The notes: generated by a model from the letters alone, not told the origin. DNA of 64,000 bases from Gemmatimonadota bacterium (GCA_026706635.1 JAPOYJ010000022.1:1-64000); one strand, 5' to 3'; positions 17,612 to 30,916 are shown, counted from the stretch's first letter. Translations and numbers: made by a program.

Positions 17612-18946
17612 GTGACTCGCCTCGACGAGAGGTTGGAGCGGCTGGAGTGTGGGGAGGCCACCTTCGGCGTCGTCGGACTAGGGTATGTGGGCCTGCCGCT
17701 GGCGGTGGAGGCGGCGCGGAGCGGCATCCGCGTTCTCGGGTTCGATGTCGACGACGGTGTGGTCGATACCGTCGAGGCCGGACGCAGCCATGTGCAGGAC
17801 ATCGACTCTGGCGCGGTGGCGGCGCTGGTCGGGGGCGGCACCCTGGCCGCCACCACCGACCTTTCCCGCCTCGGCGAGTGCGACGCGGTGGCTATCTGTG
17901 TACCTACGCCCCTCTCCAAGACCGGCGACCCCGACATCTCGCATGTGGTGGCCGCCGCCAGGAGCGTGGGTGCCGCGCTCGGAAGGGGCCAGCTCGTCGC
18001 ACTCGAGTCGACGACCTTCCCCGGCACCACCCGCGAGGTTGTTCTTCCCATTCTCGAGGGGGGCGGCATGCAGGTGGGCGAGGACTTCTTCCTCTGTTTC
18101 ACCCCGGAGCGGGTCGACCCCGGCAACGCTCGCTGGAAGACCCGCAACACCCCGAAGATCGTCGGGGGGATCACCGATCGCTGCCGGGAGGTCGCCGTCG
18201 GCTTCTACTCGCGCTTCGTGGAGCGTATGGTGCCGGTATCCTCGGCCGAGGCCGCGGAGCTGACGAAGATACTCGAGAACGCCTTCCGCGCGGTCAACAT
18301 CGCCATGGTAAACGAGATGGCGCTCATCGCCGACCGGCTGCGACTGGACATCTGGGAGGTGATCGCGGCCGCGGACACGAAGCCCTTCGGCTTCATGCGT
18401 TTCAATCCCGGGCCGGGTCTGGGCGGCCACTGCCTGCCGGTTGACCCCCACTACCTGTCGTGGAGGATGCGCGCGCTGGACTACCGCACCCGCTTCATCG
18501 ACATGGCGTCGGAGGTGAACGCCGAGATGCCCGCATTCGTCGCGGGAAAGGTCAGGGAGGCGCTGAACGGCGTGAGCAAGCCGGTGCGGGGCTCGCGGGT
18601 CCTCCTCCTCGGCGTGGCGTACAAGCCGGATGTGGGCGACACCCGGGAGTCACCGGCGATGGACATCCTCGACCATCTTGAGCGAGATGGCGCCGAGGTG
18701 CTCTACCACGACCCGCACGTCCCGGAGTGGCGCACCCGCGATGGCCGTGCCCTCAGGTCTCATCCCCTCGCGGACGAACTCCTTGGCGGGGCCGATGCGG
18801 TGGTGGTCGTCACCGATCACTCCAGCTTCGACGTGGAACGGATATACCGCCTCTCGCAGCTCCTGGTCGACGCCAGGAACATGACCGCAGCGGTCGGCGA
18901 GTCGGAGCGAACGGCCCACCCCCAGCGCTGGATCGTGAAGGGATGA
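17612..18946 (+). CDS. UDP-N-acetylhexosamine 6-dehydrogenase (WecC/WbpA type)
   Basis: Four-electron NAD-dependent oxidation of a UDP-HexNAc to its uronic acid, for surface polysaccharide. 444 residues from GTG 17612. Rossmann GXGXXG (VVGLGYVGLP) near residue 20, catalytic Cys in GPGLGGHCLPVDPHYL at about residue 268, and the C-terminal UDP-binding domain with LLGVAYKPDVGDTRESPA. HCLPVDP favours a HexNAc substrate (WbpA, WecC or TviB-like); which sugar cannot be told. Overlaps the next dehydrogenase by four bases (ATGA). Confidence 0.88.
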   Translation: MTRLDERLERLECGEATFGVVGLGYVGLPLAVEAARSGIRVLGFDVDDGVVDTVEAGRSHVQDIDSGAVAALVGGGTLAATTDLSRLGECDAVAICVPTPLSKTGDPDISHVVAAARSVGAALGRGQLVALESTTFPGTTREVVLPILEGGGMQVGEDFFLCFTPERVDPGNARWKTRNTPKIVGGITDRCREVAVGFYSRFVERMVPVSSAEAAELTKILENAFRAVNIAMVNEMALIADRLRLDIWEVIAAADTKPFGFMRFNPGPGLGGHCLPVDPHYLSWRMRALDYRTRFIDMASEVNAEMPAFVAGKVREALNGVSKPVRGSRVLLLGVAYKPDVGDTRESPAMDILDHLERDGAEVLYHDPHVPEWRTRDGRALRSHPLADELLGGADAVVVVTDHSSFDVERIYRLSQLLVDARNMTAAVGESERTAHPQRWIVKG

Positions 18947-20268
18947 GGATCGCCGTGGTCGGGAGCGGCTATGTAGGCCTGACGACCGGTGCATGCCTTG
19001 CCGAGTCGGGAAACGACGTCATCTGCGTCGACAAGCTGGAGGAGCGGATCGAGCGCCTGAAGGGGAGCGAGCTCCCCTTCTTCGAACCTGGCCTGGACGT
19101 CCTCGTAGCTGACGGCCTTGCAACCGGGCGGCTCGCATTCACGACCGATCTGGAGTACGCCGTCCGCAATTCGCTCGTGATTTTCATCGCGGTGGGTACC
19201 CCGGCCGACGAGGACGGCTCCGCCGACCTGCGATACGTCCTGGCCGCCGCCCGCGAGGTAGGCCGTGCGATCGACGGCAAGCGCATCGTGATCACCAAGA
19301 GCACCGTCCCGGTGGGGACGGCGCGCCGGGTCCGGGAGGCGATCGCGGAGGAGACCGATCACGTGGTTCATGTCTGCTCGAACCCTGAATTCCTGAAGGA
19401 GGGGGCGGCCGTGAACGACTTCAGGAAGCCCGACCGGGTAGTCCTCGGGGTCGATGACGAGGGTGCGGCCAGGGTGCTGCGCGAGCTCTACGCGCCCTTC
19501 GTGCGCACCGGCAACCAGGTGCTGGTGATGGACGCTGCCTCGGCCGAGATCACCAAGTACGCCGCCAACGCGATGCTCGCCACCCGCATCAGCTTCATGA
19601 ACACCATGGCGCAGCTCTGCGAGCGGACCGGCGCCGATGTCGACCAGGTGCGTCTCGGTGTCGGATCGGACCGGCGCATCGGCCAGACCTTCCTCTTCCC
19701 CGGCGTCGGCTACGGAGGCTCCTGCTTCCCGAAGGACGTGCGGGCGCTCGTCGGCACCCTGACGCAGATGGGCCTCGATGCGTCGATCCCCGCTGCCGTC
19801 GAGAGCGTAAACGAAGGGCAGAAGCGCGTGCTGGCCGAGGTGGCGGTCCAGCGCTTCGGCCCCGATCTGGGGGGCCGCACCTTCGCCCTCTGGGGCCTGG
19901 CCTTCAAGCCGGGCACAAGCGACATGCGCGAGGCGCCGAGCCTGGTCACGATCCGCGAGCTCCTTGAGCGCGGGGCCCGGGTGGTGGCCCACGATCCGGT
20001 CGCCCTGCGCGAGGCGCGCCGGGAGCTGGGCGACTCGATCGAATGCCGGGACAGCAACTACGACGCGCTGGAGGGTGCCGACGCGCTCCTCATCCACACC
20101 GAGTGGCAGCCATACCGCCACCCCGACTTCGCGAAGATGCGCTCGATCCTCCGCGAGCCGGTCGTCATTGACGGGCGCAACCTCTACTCGCCCCGCGTCA
20201 TGCGGGAGCACGGGTTCGAGTACCACTCGATCGGCCGACAGGCTGTGGGATGGCCGGGCGGGTCCTGA
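18943..20268 (+). CDS. ugd: UDP-glucose 6-dehydrogenase
   Basis: Oxidises UDP-glucose to UDP-glucuronate with two NAD. 441 residues from ATG 18943, which overlaps the previous stop. N-terminal [40 protein letters not shown], catalytic Cys in [16 protein letters not shown], and C-terminal [16 protein letters not shown]. Its product is the substrate of the decarboxylase encoded next, which overlaps it by 19 bases. Confidence 0.95.
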   Translation: MRIAVVGSGYVGLTTGACLAESGNDVICVDKLEERIERLKGSELPFFEPGLDVLVADGLATGRLAFTTDLEYAVRNSLVIFIAVGTPADEDGSADLRYVLAAAREVGRAIDGKRIVITKSTVPVGTARRVREAIAEETDHVVHVCSNPEFLKEGAAVNDFRKPDRVVLGVDDEGAARVLRELYAPFVRTGNQVLVMDAASAEITKYAANAMLATRISFMNTMAQLCERTGADVDQVRLGVGSDRRIGQTFLFPGVGYGGSCFPKDVRALVGTLTQMGLDASIPAAVESVNEGQKRVLAEVAVQRFGPDLGGRTFALWGLAFKPGTSDMREAPSLVTIRELLERGARVVAHDPVALREARRELGDSIECRDSNYDALEGADALLIHTEWQPYRHPDFAKMRSILREPVVIDGRNLYSPRVMREHGFEYHSIGRQAVGWPGGS

Positions 20269-21191
20269 TCACCGGCGTGGCCGGCTTTCTCGGGTCCCAC
20301 CTCGCCGACCGCTTCCTCGCGGACGGCTGGGAGGTCGTTGGGGTGGACAACTTCGTTACGGGCGCACCGCGCAACTTGCGTCACCTTGATCGCGAGAGCC
20401 GCTTCGACCTGGTCGAGCACGATGTCTCGAAGCCCCTCTTCGTCGGCGCTCCCCTCGACAGCGTCCTGCACTTCGCCTCGCCCGCGAGCCCCATCGACTA
20501 CGCCGAGCTCCCGATTCAGACCCTCAAGGTCGGCGGTCTCGGCACGCACAACACGCTCGGACTGGCCCGCCGCCACGGCGCGAGGTACCTCCTGGCCTCG
20601 ACCTCCGAGGTGTATGGCGACCCGCAGGTCAACCCGCAGCCCGAGGAGTACTGGGGCAACGTCAACCCGGTGGGCCCGAGGAGCATGTATGACGAGGCGA
20701 AGCGCTACGCCGAGGCGATGACGGCGGCGTACCGGCGGGCGCACGGGATGGAGACGCGAATCGTGAGGATCTTCAACACCTACGGCCCTCGCATGCGCCC
20801 CGACGACGGTCGAGTCGTATCCAACTTCATCGTCCAGGGTCTGAAGGGAGAGCCGATGACGATCTACGGTGCCGGCACCCAGACGCGCTCCTTCTGCTAT
20901 GTTGACGACCTGGTGGAGGGGATCGTGCGGCTCCTCCACTCCGCCCGGACCGCTCCGACCAACCTGGGCAATCCCGAGGAACGGTCGATGCTCGACCTCG
21001 CCGCCCTGGTCATGGAGGAGACTGGCAGCTCGGCGTCTCCCGTCTTCAGGCCGCTTCCGCCCGACGACCCCACGGTCCGCTGCCCCGACATCGGAGCGGC
21101 ACGCCGCGAGCTGGACTGGACGCCAACGGTCGGCCTGCGCGAAGGCGTCAGAAGGACGATGCCTTATTTTAGGGGGCTCGTGGCTGGATAA
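20250..21191 (+). CDS. UDP-glucuronate decarboxylase (UDP-xylose synthase)
   Basis: Short-chain dehydrogenase fold enzyme turning UDP-glucuronate into UDP-xylose. 313 residues. [16 protein letters not shown] at the NAD site, SASP-like [29 protein letters not shown], the catalytic YDEAK, and [21 protein letters not shown] are the UXS-type signatures. Together with the upstream ugd it makes a UDP-glucose to UDP-xylose path. An epimerase with another substrate is less likely given the SPIDY motif. Confidence 0.88.
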   Translation: MAGRVLITGVAGFLGSHLADRFLADGWEVVGVDNFVTGAPRNLRHLDRESRFDLVEHDVSKPLFVGAPLDSVLHFASPASPIDYAELPIQTLKVGGLGTHNTLGLARRHGARYLLASTSEVYGDPQVNPQPEEYWGNVNPVGPRSMYDEAKRYAEAMTAAYRRAHGMETRIVRIFNTYGPRMRPDDGRVVSNFIVQGLKGEPMTIYGAGTQTRSFCYVDDLVEGIVRLLHSARTAPTNLGNPEERSMLDLAALVMEETGSSASPVFRPLPPDDPTVRCPDIGAARRELDWTPTVGLREGVRRTMPYFRGLVAG

Positions 21192-21229
21192 GGCTGGTCG
21201 ACAACCCGAAGCAGACCCAGAAGTAGACT

Positions 21230-22189
21230 ATGGACTTCGCTTTTCGATTGCCCTCTGCGGGGACGGTTTGCCTGTCGGCTCCTACGGCGACCGTCTTCGC
21301 CATCCTCGTGGCCGCCGGGTGCGGTGCCGATGCCGGCGAGGAGACCGCGCTGCTCAGGGGAGATCGCGCCTTCGCGCACGGCGACTACGAGGAGGCGCTC
21401 GCCGAGTACCGGCTCTCGATGCTCCGCGACAATCCCGGAGGCGAGGCGGAGATGAGGGCCGCCCACGCCTACGCCGCCCTCGACCGGATTGACGAGGCCA
21501 GCTCCCTCTATCAGCGGGCGGTCCGGGGCGACAGCGCCTACGCCGACCAGGCGATCTCCGATCTGGTCGCCGCGGCAATCCGGGCACAGGCCGGGGGTGA
21601 CAGCTACGGAATGGCCTCCGCGATCGAGGCCGCGCAGAGCCTCCGCCGAGGGATAGTCGTGGAGGAGCTGGCATTGGCGCTCGCCCGCCACTACAGCGAG
21701 ACGGGTCAGGGCGCCCGCGCCCGGCCGCTCTACCTGCGGGCCCTGGGTGCCGACCCCACCGACCCGGAGGTCGTCTTCGAGACGGCTCTCGCGCACGTTG
21801 AGATAGGGGACTGCGAGAGTGCGCTCCACTACCTCGCCACCTTCGGCGAGCTCGCGCCGGATCGATCGTCCGAGGCCAACTGGCACATCGGCTGGTGCTC
21901 GTACGAGCTCTTTCGGGAGCGCCGCAGCCAGGGTCACGTCGAGGAGGCGGTCGAGTTGCTGGAGGCGGTGATCAGGCACGAGGAGCCGCGCACCCACCTG
22001 CCACAGGCCTACTTCGACCGGGCCGACCTGCTCTCTGATATGGGCGAGTGCGCCGCCGCCGTAGAGGCGTACCGCGCCGTGGCAACTCGCTTCGGAGCTG
22101 GCCACGGCGCCCTCGCCCGCCGTGCGCTCAACCGGATGGACTCGATTCGGTTCGGGGTGGGCACCGAAGGGGGAGCCGGGGCGTGCTGA
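21230..22189 (+). CDS. TPR-containing lipoprotein
   Basis: 319 residues. N-terminal hydrophobic stretch ending in LVAAGC looks like a lipobox, placing the protein on an envelope membrane. The rest is helical repeats of TPR type (for example GDRAFAHGDYEEALAEYRLSM, then ARARPLYLRALGADPTDPEV). Function is not known; such proteins usually act as assembly scaffolds. Overlaps the next lipoprotein gene by seven bases, suggesting a two-gene unit. Confidence 0.75.
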   Translation: MDFAFRLPSAGTVCLSAPTATVFAILVAAGCGADAGEETALLRGDRAFAHGDYEEALAEYRLSMLRDNPGGEAEMRAAHAYAALDRIDEASSLYQRAVRGDSAYADQAISDLVAAAIRAQAGGDSYGMASAIEAAQSLRRGIVVEELALALARHYSETGQGARARPLYLRALGADPTDPEVVFETALAHVEIGDCESALHYLATFGELAPDRSSEANWHIGWCSYELFRERRSQGHVEEAVELLEAVIRHEEPRTHLPQAYFDRADLLSDMGECAAAVEAYRAVATRFGAGHGALARRALNRMDSIRFGVGTEGGAGAC

Positions 22190-23055
22190 GGTCGCATACC
22201 GTGCCGGTGTCGCTACTGGCGCTCCTGGTCGCATCGTGCGCCACCACGCCGCCGTACTTCGGGTGGACCGCCGATCAGCTCTACCAGCACGGTGAGCGAG
22301 CGCTGGAGGCCAAGGACTGGGGAGAGGCCCAGCGCACCTTCGAACGTCTGGTGCTCAGTCATCCGGGGTATGGCCAGGCGGTCCAGGCGCGCCACCACCT
22401 GGCCCGCGCCCACTACGAGAGGGGCGAGTACCTCAGCGCGGTGGGGGAGCTGACCCGCATCGTGCAGGTGTACCCGGACGACCCCCGCACTCCGCGCGCC
22501 TGGCTCTGGCTCTGCCGCTCGTACGCCGCCATGTCTCCGCACCCCCAGCGCGACCAGCAGTACACGATGCAGGCGAGGAACACCTGTGGCCAGGTTGCCG
22601 GCGACCTAGTCGGCACGCCGACGGGGGATTCGGCTGCCGTCGTGGCCCGCGAGATGGTCGACAAGCTCGGTCAGCAGGCCCTCGCTGTCGGTCAGTTCTA
22701 CTATCAGCGCAGGATCTACGGCTCGGCGGAGCACGTCTTCCGGCGCCTCCTGGAGGACTACTCGGAGACGACCGCCGCGCCCACCGCCCTAATGCGCCTG
22801 ATCGAGATCTACGAGGACTGGGGATGGGACGACCAGCGGCAGGAGACGAGCGATAGGCTCCTGCGGCAGTACCCGCAGTCGCCTGAAGCTAGGGCTCTGA
22901 CGGAAGTGGCGATGCCGGACTCGGTTGCGCGGGCGGCGAACCGAGGTGCGCTCTTGTGGAGTCTGCGGCGGGTGTGGCGTCTAGCAGCCCGTGGACAGCC
23001 CTCCCACGGCATTCGCCCGGCGCTGCATCGCCGCTGGACCGCTTCGCTTGGCTAG
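22183..23055 (+). CDS. BamD-like TPR lipoprotein with repeat-derived C-terminus
   Basis: 290 residues from GTG 22183. Signal LLALLVASCATTPPYF with a lipobox Cys, then TPR-like helices (GERALEAKDWGEAQRTFERLV, AVQARHHLARAHYERGEYLSAV, cited in part) in the order seen in BamD/YfiO, the outer-membrane beta-barrel assembly lipoprotein. Three or more TPRs are followed by a longer spacer than in classic BamD, so an outer-membrane role is likely but not proven. The last 24 residues (from LAARGQPSHG) are read through the left part of CTAG-element copy 4 up to a TAG at 23053. Confidence 0.75.
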   Translation: MLRSHTVPVSLLALLVASCATTPPYFGWTADQLYQHGERALEAKDWGEAQRTFERLVLSHPGYGQAVQARHHLARAHYERGEYLSAVGELTRIVQVYPDDPRTPRAWLWLCRSYAAMSPHPQRDQQYTMQARNTCGQVAGDLVGTPTGDSAAVVAREMVDKLGQQALAVGQFYYQRRIYGSAEHVFRRLLEDYSETTAAPTALMRLIEIYEDWGWDDQRQETSDRLLRQYPQSPEARALTEVAMPDSVARAANRGALLWSLRRVWRLAARGQPSHGIRPALHRRWTASLG

Positions 23056-23236
23056 CCACAATGTAATGTATGATTTACATTGTGTAATCCATGGTTTACA
23101 ATTACCATACCCGTGGCGTCTCTCTGCGTTGCTCCTCGGACCAATAGCGCTACGGCTATTGGCCCTTCGTCGCGCCTTGCCAGCGGGGCGCTTCGCCGCT
23201 CGCGGTGCTCGTGCGAGATTATCCACGGACTGCTAG
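22981..23236 (+). repeat. CTAG element copy 4 (bamD-like to nadD)
   Basis: 256 bp with both CTAG tips (22981-22984 and 23233-23236). Contains the left hairpin CCGTGG-N9-CCACGG, the promoter/operator module (23062-23102), CCAATAGC-GCTAC-GGCTATTGG, and the right end with TTATCCACGGACTGCTAG. The internally duplicated middle of copies 1 and 3 is absent. Its left end is coding for the upstream lipoprotein and its right end holds the start codon of nadD. Confidence 0.88.
23062..23102 (+). promoter_or_regulatory. Portable promoter/operator module in front of nadD-secA
   Basis: TGTAA 23062, TTACA 23075, TGTAA 23083, TTACA 23096. As a promoter: TTTACA 23074-23079 (5/6 to TTGACA), 17 bp, TACAAT 23097-23102 (5/6 to TATAAT). 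Predicted transcription start near 23109, about 96 bases before the nadD start. Confidence 0.65.
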
Positions 23237-23870
23237 CTCTCGCGTAGGGGTCTTCGGCGGCACCTTCGATCCGCCGCACCTGGGTCACGCCCGAGCCGCC
23301 TCCGAGGTGCTCCGCGTGCTGGCGCTCGACCGGGTCCTCTGGATCCCGTCGCACCTCTCCCCCCACAAGCGGAAGAAAGCGAGCTCGCCGCCCGGCGTCC
23401 GTTGGGAGATGGTGTGCGCCGCACTCCGGGGGGAGCCAGCCTTCGAGGCCACTCGGGCCGAGCTGGACCGCGGGGGCGTTTCCTATACGATCGACACGCT
23501 CCAGCAAATTCAGGCGAGCCACCCGCAATGGGAGCTATTCCTGATCCTGGGCCCGGACCTGATCGACGGCCTTGGGTCGTGGAGGGCACCGGTGGAGATT
23601 GCCTGCATCGCCCAGTTGGTGGCGCTGCGATTCGAGGGACGGGAAGGGCTGGCCGCAGCCGGCGTTGGTGGCGAGAGTGCTTCGGCTCCCGCGCCGTCGC
23701 ATGTTGTCGACCTGGCTCCGTGCGACATCTCCTCCTCCCGAATTCGTCGGCGTGTGGCGCGGGGCAGGCCCGTTTCGCATATGGTGGTGCCCGCCGTCTT
23801 GGCCATTATTCAGAGTAGGAAGCTCTACATGCGCCGCGGGGACGTGCCCCCGGATCCGGAGTCTACCTGA
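23205..23870 (+). CDS. nadD: Nicotinate-nucleotide adenylyltransferase
   Basis: Adenylates nicotinate mononucleotide in NAD synthesis. 221 residues from GTG 23205 (GTG 23211 is also possible). VGVFGGTFDPPHLGHARAA is the nucleotidyltransferase HxGH block, SYTIDTLQQI and the C-terminal DISSSRIRRRVARG complete the family. Every in-frame start codon close enough to the conserved core lies inside CTAG-element copy 4, so residues 1-11 (MLVRDYPRTAS) are repeat-encoded. No ribosome-binding site is evident. Followed by secA after 35 bases. Confidence 0.92.
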   Translation: MLVRDYPRTASSRVGVFGGTFDPPHLGHARAASEVLRVLALDRVLWIPSHLSPHKRKKASSPPGVRWEMVCAALRGEPAFEATRAELDRGGVSYTIDTLQQIQASHPQWELFLILGPDLIDGLGSWRAPVEIACIAQLVALRFEGREGLAAAGVGGESASAPAPSHVVDLAPCDISSSRIRRRVARGRPVSHMVVPAVLAIIQSRKLYMRRGDVPPDPEST

Positions 23871-23905
23871 GGTCGCCCCAGCGGGGGCGGCGACGAGAAA
23901 GCAGC

Positions 23906-27225
<3,320 letters not shown>

Positions 27226-27247
<22 letters not shown>

Positions 27248-27936
27248 GCCAAGCCGCCGAGGCAGGACCGCAGGAGCGTCTCCAGCGCTACGGTCCCGGA
27301 CCCCTTTCCGAACGGGAGCTCCTGGCGCTGGTCATCGGCTCGCAGGGTGCCTCGGCGCTTGCCGACCGGGTGCTCGATCTCTCCGGCGGCCACCTTCGCC
27401 GCCTCGCGCAGGTGGATCCGGGGCGCCTGGTCGGAATTCGCGGGATCGGCCGGGCCGGTGCATCGCGAATCGTGGCGGGAATCGAGCTCGGCAGGCGCGT
27501 GGGGTCGGCGCGTGCCGTCCACGGGGGTCCCGTCACCGGTCCCGGCGACGTCCACGAGATATTCGCGCCGACGCTGGCCGACCTGGCGCACGAGGAGTTC
27601 CACATTCTCCTCCTCAACTCGCAGAATGCCCCCATCTGCCAGCGGCAAGTCACGCGCGGGATCCTCGACGCATCGCTGATCCACCCGCGCGAGGTCTTCC
27701 GGGACGCCATCGTGCTTCGGGCCGCGGCTCTGATCCTGGTTCACAACCACCCGTCCGGGAACCCCGAACCGTCTCCGGAGGACCTTCGCGTCACTCGTCA
27801 GCTCGGCGCGGCTGGCGAGCAGATCGGGATACCGGTCCTAGACCACATCATCGTGGCCGGAGGTGCCTTCGAATCGCTGGCAGGCCGCGGCATGATGGGC
27901 GCAGGCGCAGGCTCCGGGGTGGCCGAGCGGGGGTGA
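27226..27936 (+). CDS. radC: RadC/JAMM-domain protein
   Basis: 236 residues from ATG 27226, overlapping the last 22 bases of secA in another frame. Helix-hairpin-helix (VGIRGIGRAGASRIVAGIELG, cited in part) followed by the MPN/JAMM metalloprotease-like core with the HNHPSGNPEPSPED metal motif. Despite the name, RadC is not established as a DNA repair enzyme and its substrate is unknown. N-terminal LSERELLALVIG is family-typical. Confidence 0.93.
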
Positions 27937-28048
27937 CGGTGATGCAAAACGCGCGCCCATGCGCTAGATTCCCTAGCTTTGCCGCGTCGCGGCCACCGGC
28001 CGGGCCGGACGCCTCGACAAGTCCCACACCCTCCGCCGCGAGAGAGAC

Positions 28049-30904
28049 ATGATCAGACCCGTCCCAACAGCGATCGCATTTGCTTCCCTATTCGTCGTCG
28101 CCGCGGGCGAGCCCGCGCGCGCGGGTGCCCAGGAGCTGGACCACAGCGCCCCGATTCCCGCGGACCCGGAGGTGGTCACGGGGACTCTCGAGAACGGGCT
28201 CACCTACTATATCCACGAGAACGACGAACCCGAGAACCGGACCGAGCTGCGTCTCGTGGTGAACGCGGGGTCGATCCTGGAGGACGAAGACCAGCTCGGG
28301 CTGGCCCACTTCGTCGAGCACATGGCCTTCAACGGGACGGAGAACTTCGAGAAGCAGGCGCTGATCGACTACCTGGAGGGGATAGGGATGCGGTTCGGGC
28401 CGCACATCAACGCGTACACGAGCTTCGACGAGACCGTCTACATGCTGCGCGTACCGATGGACGACCCCGAGATGCTCTCGACCGCCTTCCAGATCCTCGT
28501 CGACTGGGCGGGCGGCGTCCTCTTCGATCCCGAGGAGGTGGACAAGGAGCGCGGCGTCGTGATCGAGGAGTGGCGCGGTCGCCGGGGCGGGCAGGCCCGA
28601 ATCCAGGACCAGCAGATTCCCGTGATCTTCTACGGCTCGCACTACGCCGAACGGCTGCCGATCGGGGACACCGCTATCCTGCAGGGTGCGCCGCCCGAGG
28701 TGCTCCGCCGCTTCTACGACGACTGGTACCGCCCTGACCTGATGGCGATTGTCGCGGTCGGCGACTTCGACGCGGACGAGATGGAGGGGATGATCCGCGA
28801 CCGCTTCAGCGTCCTGGGCGGCCCGGCCGATCCGCGCGCACGCGGCGAGTTCGAGGTGCCCGTCGATCACGAGCCGAAGGTGTCGATCGCCACCGACCCG
28901 GAGATGCCGATCACGCAGGTCTCGGTGCTCTACAAGCAGGAGCGGGCCCCGAGGTCGACGGTGGGCGACTTTCGCCGGGCCCGGGTAAGGGAGCTCTACT
29001 CCAACATGCTGAACGGGCGCCTCGACGAGCTGGCCGTCCAGGCGGATCCCCCCTTCCTGCAGGCTTTCGTGGGCGGGGGCGGTTTCGTGCGGGGCGTCGA
29101 CGTCTCGCAGTTCGGCGCGATTGTCGGCGAGGACGGAATCATGAGGGGGCTGGACGTGCTCCTGACCGAGGCCGAGCGGGTGGCCCGGCACGGCTTCACG
29201 GAGAGCGAGTTGGAGAGGGAGAAGGCGGCCCTCCAGAGGCGCTACGAGAGTCGGCTTGCGGAGGCCGAGAACAGGGTGTCGGCACGGCTCGCCAGCCGCT
29301 ATGTGGATGTCTTCCTGGAGGGTTCCCCCTACCCTAGCGTCGAGACCGAGGTCGAGCTCCTCGCCGCCGTCCTGCCCGGGATCACGCTCGACGATGCGAA
29401 CGCCTTCGCCAGGGAGTGGATAAGGGAGCAGGGCCGGGTGGTGACCATCGCCGCCCCCGAGAGCGAGGGCGCGGAGGTCCCGGACGACGATGCGGTCACG
29501 GGGGCCTTCGCCGAGGTCGCTGCCAGGGACGTCGATCCGTACGAGGCCGAGGAGTTGGCCGACGCGCTCCTGGCGGAGCTCCCGGAGAGTGGCGCAGTCG
29601 TTTCCGAGGAGGTCGTGGAGGAGATCGGCGCGACGATCTGGGAGCTCGACAACGGAGTTAGAGTCGTCCTCAAGCCGACCGACTTCCGGGACGACGAGAT
29701 CCTCTTCCGCGCCACGAGTCCGGGCGGCACCTCGCTCGCTGCCGAGGAGATACTGGGCCACGCGAGGCTCGCGTCCGAGCTGGTGTCGCAGGGCGGCGTC
29801 GGCGACTTCGACCAGATCGCGCTGGACCGGCAGCTCGCTGACAAGCGCGTCAGCGTCTTTTCTAGCATCGGCGGCCTCACCGAGGGCATCCGCGGCTCCG
29901 CGTCGCCCCAGGACCTGGAGACAGCCCTGCAGCTCGTCTACCTCCGCTTTGTGGCGCCACGCAAGGACGAGACGGCCTTCATGGCCTTCCTGGCCCAGGC
30001 CGACATGCTGGCGAACATCGGAGCGCAGCCGCGGGTCGCAATGCAGGACACGATGACGGTGGTCATGGGGCAGGGGCATCCGCGGGCCGGACGGACCTTC
30101 GCCAATCAGTTGGCGGACATGCGGAACGCGGACCTGGATGCGGCGGTCGAGTTCTACCAGGATCGCTTCGCGGACGCCTCGGACTTCACCTTCACCTTCG
30201 TGGGGACCTTCGATATCGAGGAGATCCGCCCCATGGTCGAGATGTACCTGGGCGGACTGCCCGGCGGCGGCCGCGAGGAGATGTGGGTCGACCACGGCGT
30301 CGACCCGCCGACCGGCGTCATCGAGAAGGTTGTTCGGAAGGGACTTGAGCCCCAGAGCCAGACCTCGATCGTCTTCGCCGGCGACGCGGAATACACACGG
30401 GAAGGGGAGTCGGCGATCCGTGCGATGGCGTCCATTCTGCAAATTCGCCTCCGCGAGCTCCTGCGGGAGGATCTGGGCGGAACATACGGTGTGGGTGTAT
30501 CGGGTTCGCTCAACCACCGCCCGGACGAGGAGTACAGGGTCTCGATCCGCTTCGGGTCGGACCCCGCCCGTGCGGACGAGCTCTCCGCGGTGGCCTTCGA
30601 GGAGATCGAGCGCCTCAGGGAGCAGGGACCGGACGAGGAGACGGTCGCAAAGGTGCGCGAGACGCAGCGCCGCACCAAGGAGACCGACCTGCAGCAGAAC
30701 TCCTACTGGCTGCGGGAGCTCTCCTCGCGCGACGAGCGCGGCCTGGATCTCAGCGAGATTCCCTCCTACGAGGAGATTGAAAGCTGGACTGCCGAGCAGG
30801 TGCAGGAGGCGGCCGTGATGTATCTGCGCACCGACCAGTATGTGAAGGTCGTGCTCCTGCCCGAGGAGGAGGACGCCATGGATGGGGAGGGCGCATCCCC
30901 CTGA
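28049..30904 (+). CDS. Secreted M16-family zinc metalloprotease
   Basis: 951 residues. An N-terminal signal peptide (about residues 1-28, ending before QELDHS) sends it out of the cytoplasm. The inverted zinc motif HFVEH lies at about residue 88 with the downstream Glu in RGVVIEEW. Two M16 repeats follow (an active N-half and a second domain around WELDNGVRVVLKPTDFR), the PqqL-type arrangement. Likely a periplasmic peptidase; PqqL in E. coli degrades imported proteins. A TAGATT box at 27965-27970 could be part of its promoter but no clear -35 was seen. Confidence 0.92.
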   Translation: MIRPVPTAIAFASLFVVAAGEPARAGAQELDHSAPIPADPEVVTGTLENGLTYYIHENDEPENRTELRLVVNAGSILEDEDQLGLAHFVEHMAFNGTENFEKQALIDYLEGIGMRFGPHINAYTSFDETVYMLRVPMDDPEMLSTAFQILVDWAGGVLFDPEEVDKERGVVIEEWRGRRGGQARIQDQQIPVIFYGSHYAERLPIGDTAILQGAPPEVLRRFYDDWYRPDLMAIVAVGDFDADEMEGMIRDRFSVLGGPADPRARGEFEVPVDHEPKVSIATDPEMPITQVSVLYKQERAPRSTVGDFRRARVRELYSNMLNGRLDELAVQADPPFLQAFVGGGGFVRGVDVSQFGAIVGEDGIMRGLDVLLTEAERVARHGFTESELEREKAALQRRYESRLAEAENRVSARLASRYVDVFLEGSPYPSVETEVELLAAVLPGITLDDANAFAREWIREQGRVVTIAAPESEGAEVPDDDAVTGAFAEVAARDVDPYEAEELADALLAELPESGAVVSEEVVEEIGATIWELDNGVRVVLKPTDFRDDEILFRATSPGGTSLAAEEILGHARLASELVSQGGVGDFDQIALDRQLADKRVSVFSSIGGLTEGIRGSASPQDLETALQLVYLRFVAPRKDETAFMAFLAQADMLANIGAQPRVAMQDTMTVVMGQGHPRAGRTFANQLADMRNADLDAAVEFYQDRFADASDFTFTFVGTFDIEEIRPMVEMYLGGLPGGGREEMWVDHGVDPPTGVIEKVVRKGLEPQSQTSIVFAGDAEYTREGESAIRAMASILQIRLRELLREDLGGTYGVGVSGSLNHRPDEEYRVSIRFGSDPARADELSAVAFEEIERLREQGPDEETVAKVRETQRRTKETDLQQNSYWLRELSSRDERGLDLSEIPSYEEIESWTAEQVQEAAVMYLRTDQYVKVVLLPEEEDAMDGEGASP

Positions 30905-30916
30905 GCTACCTGACGT

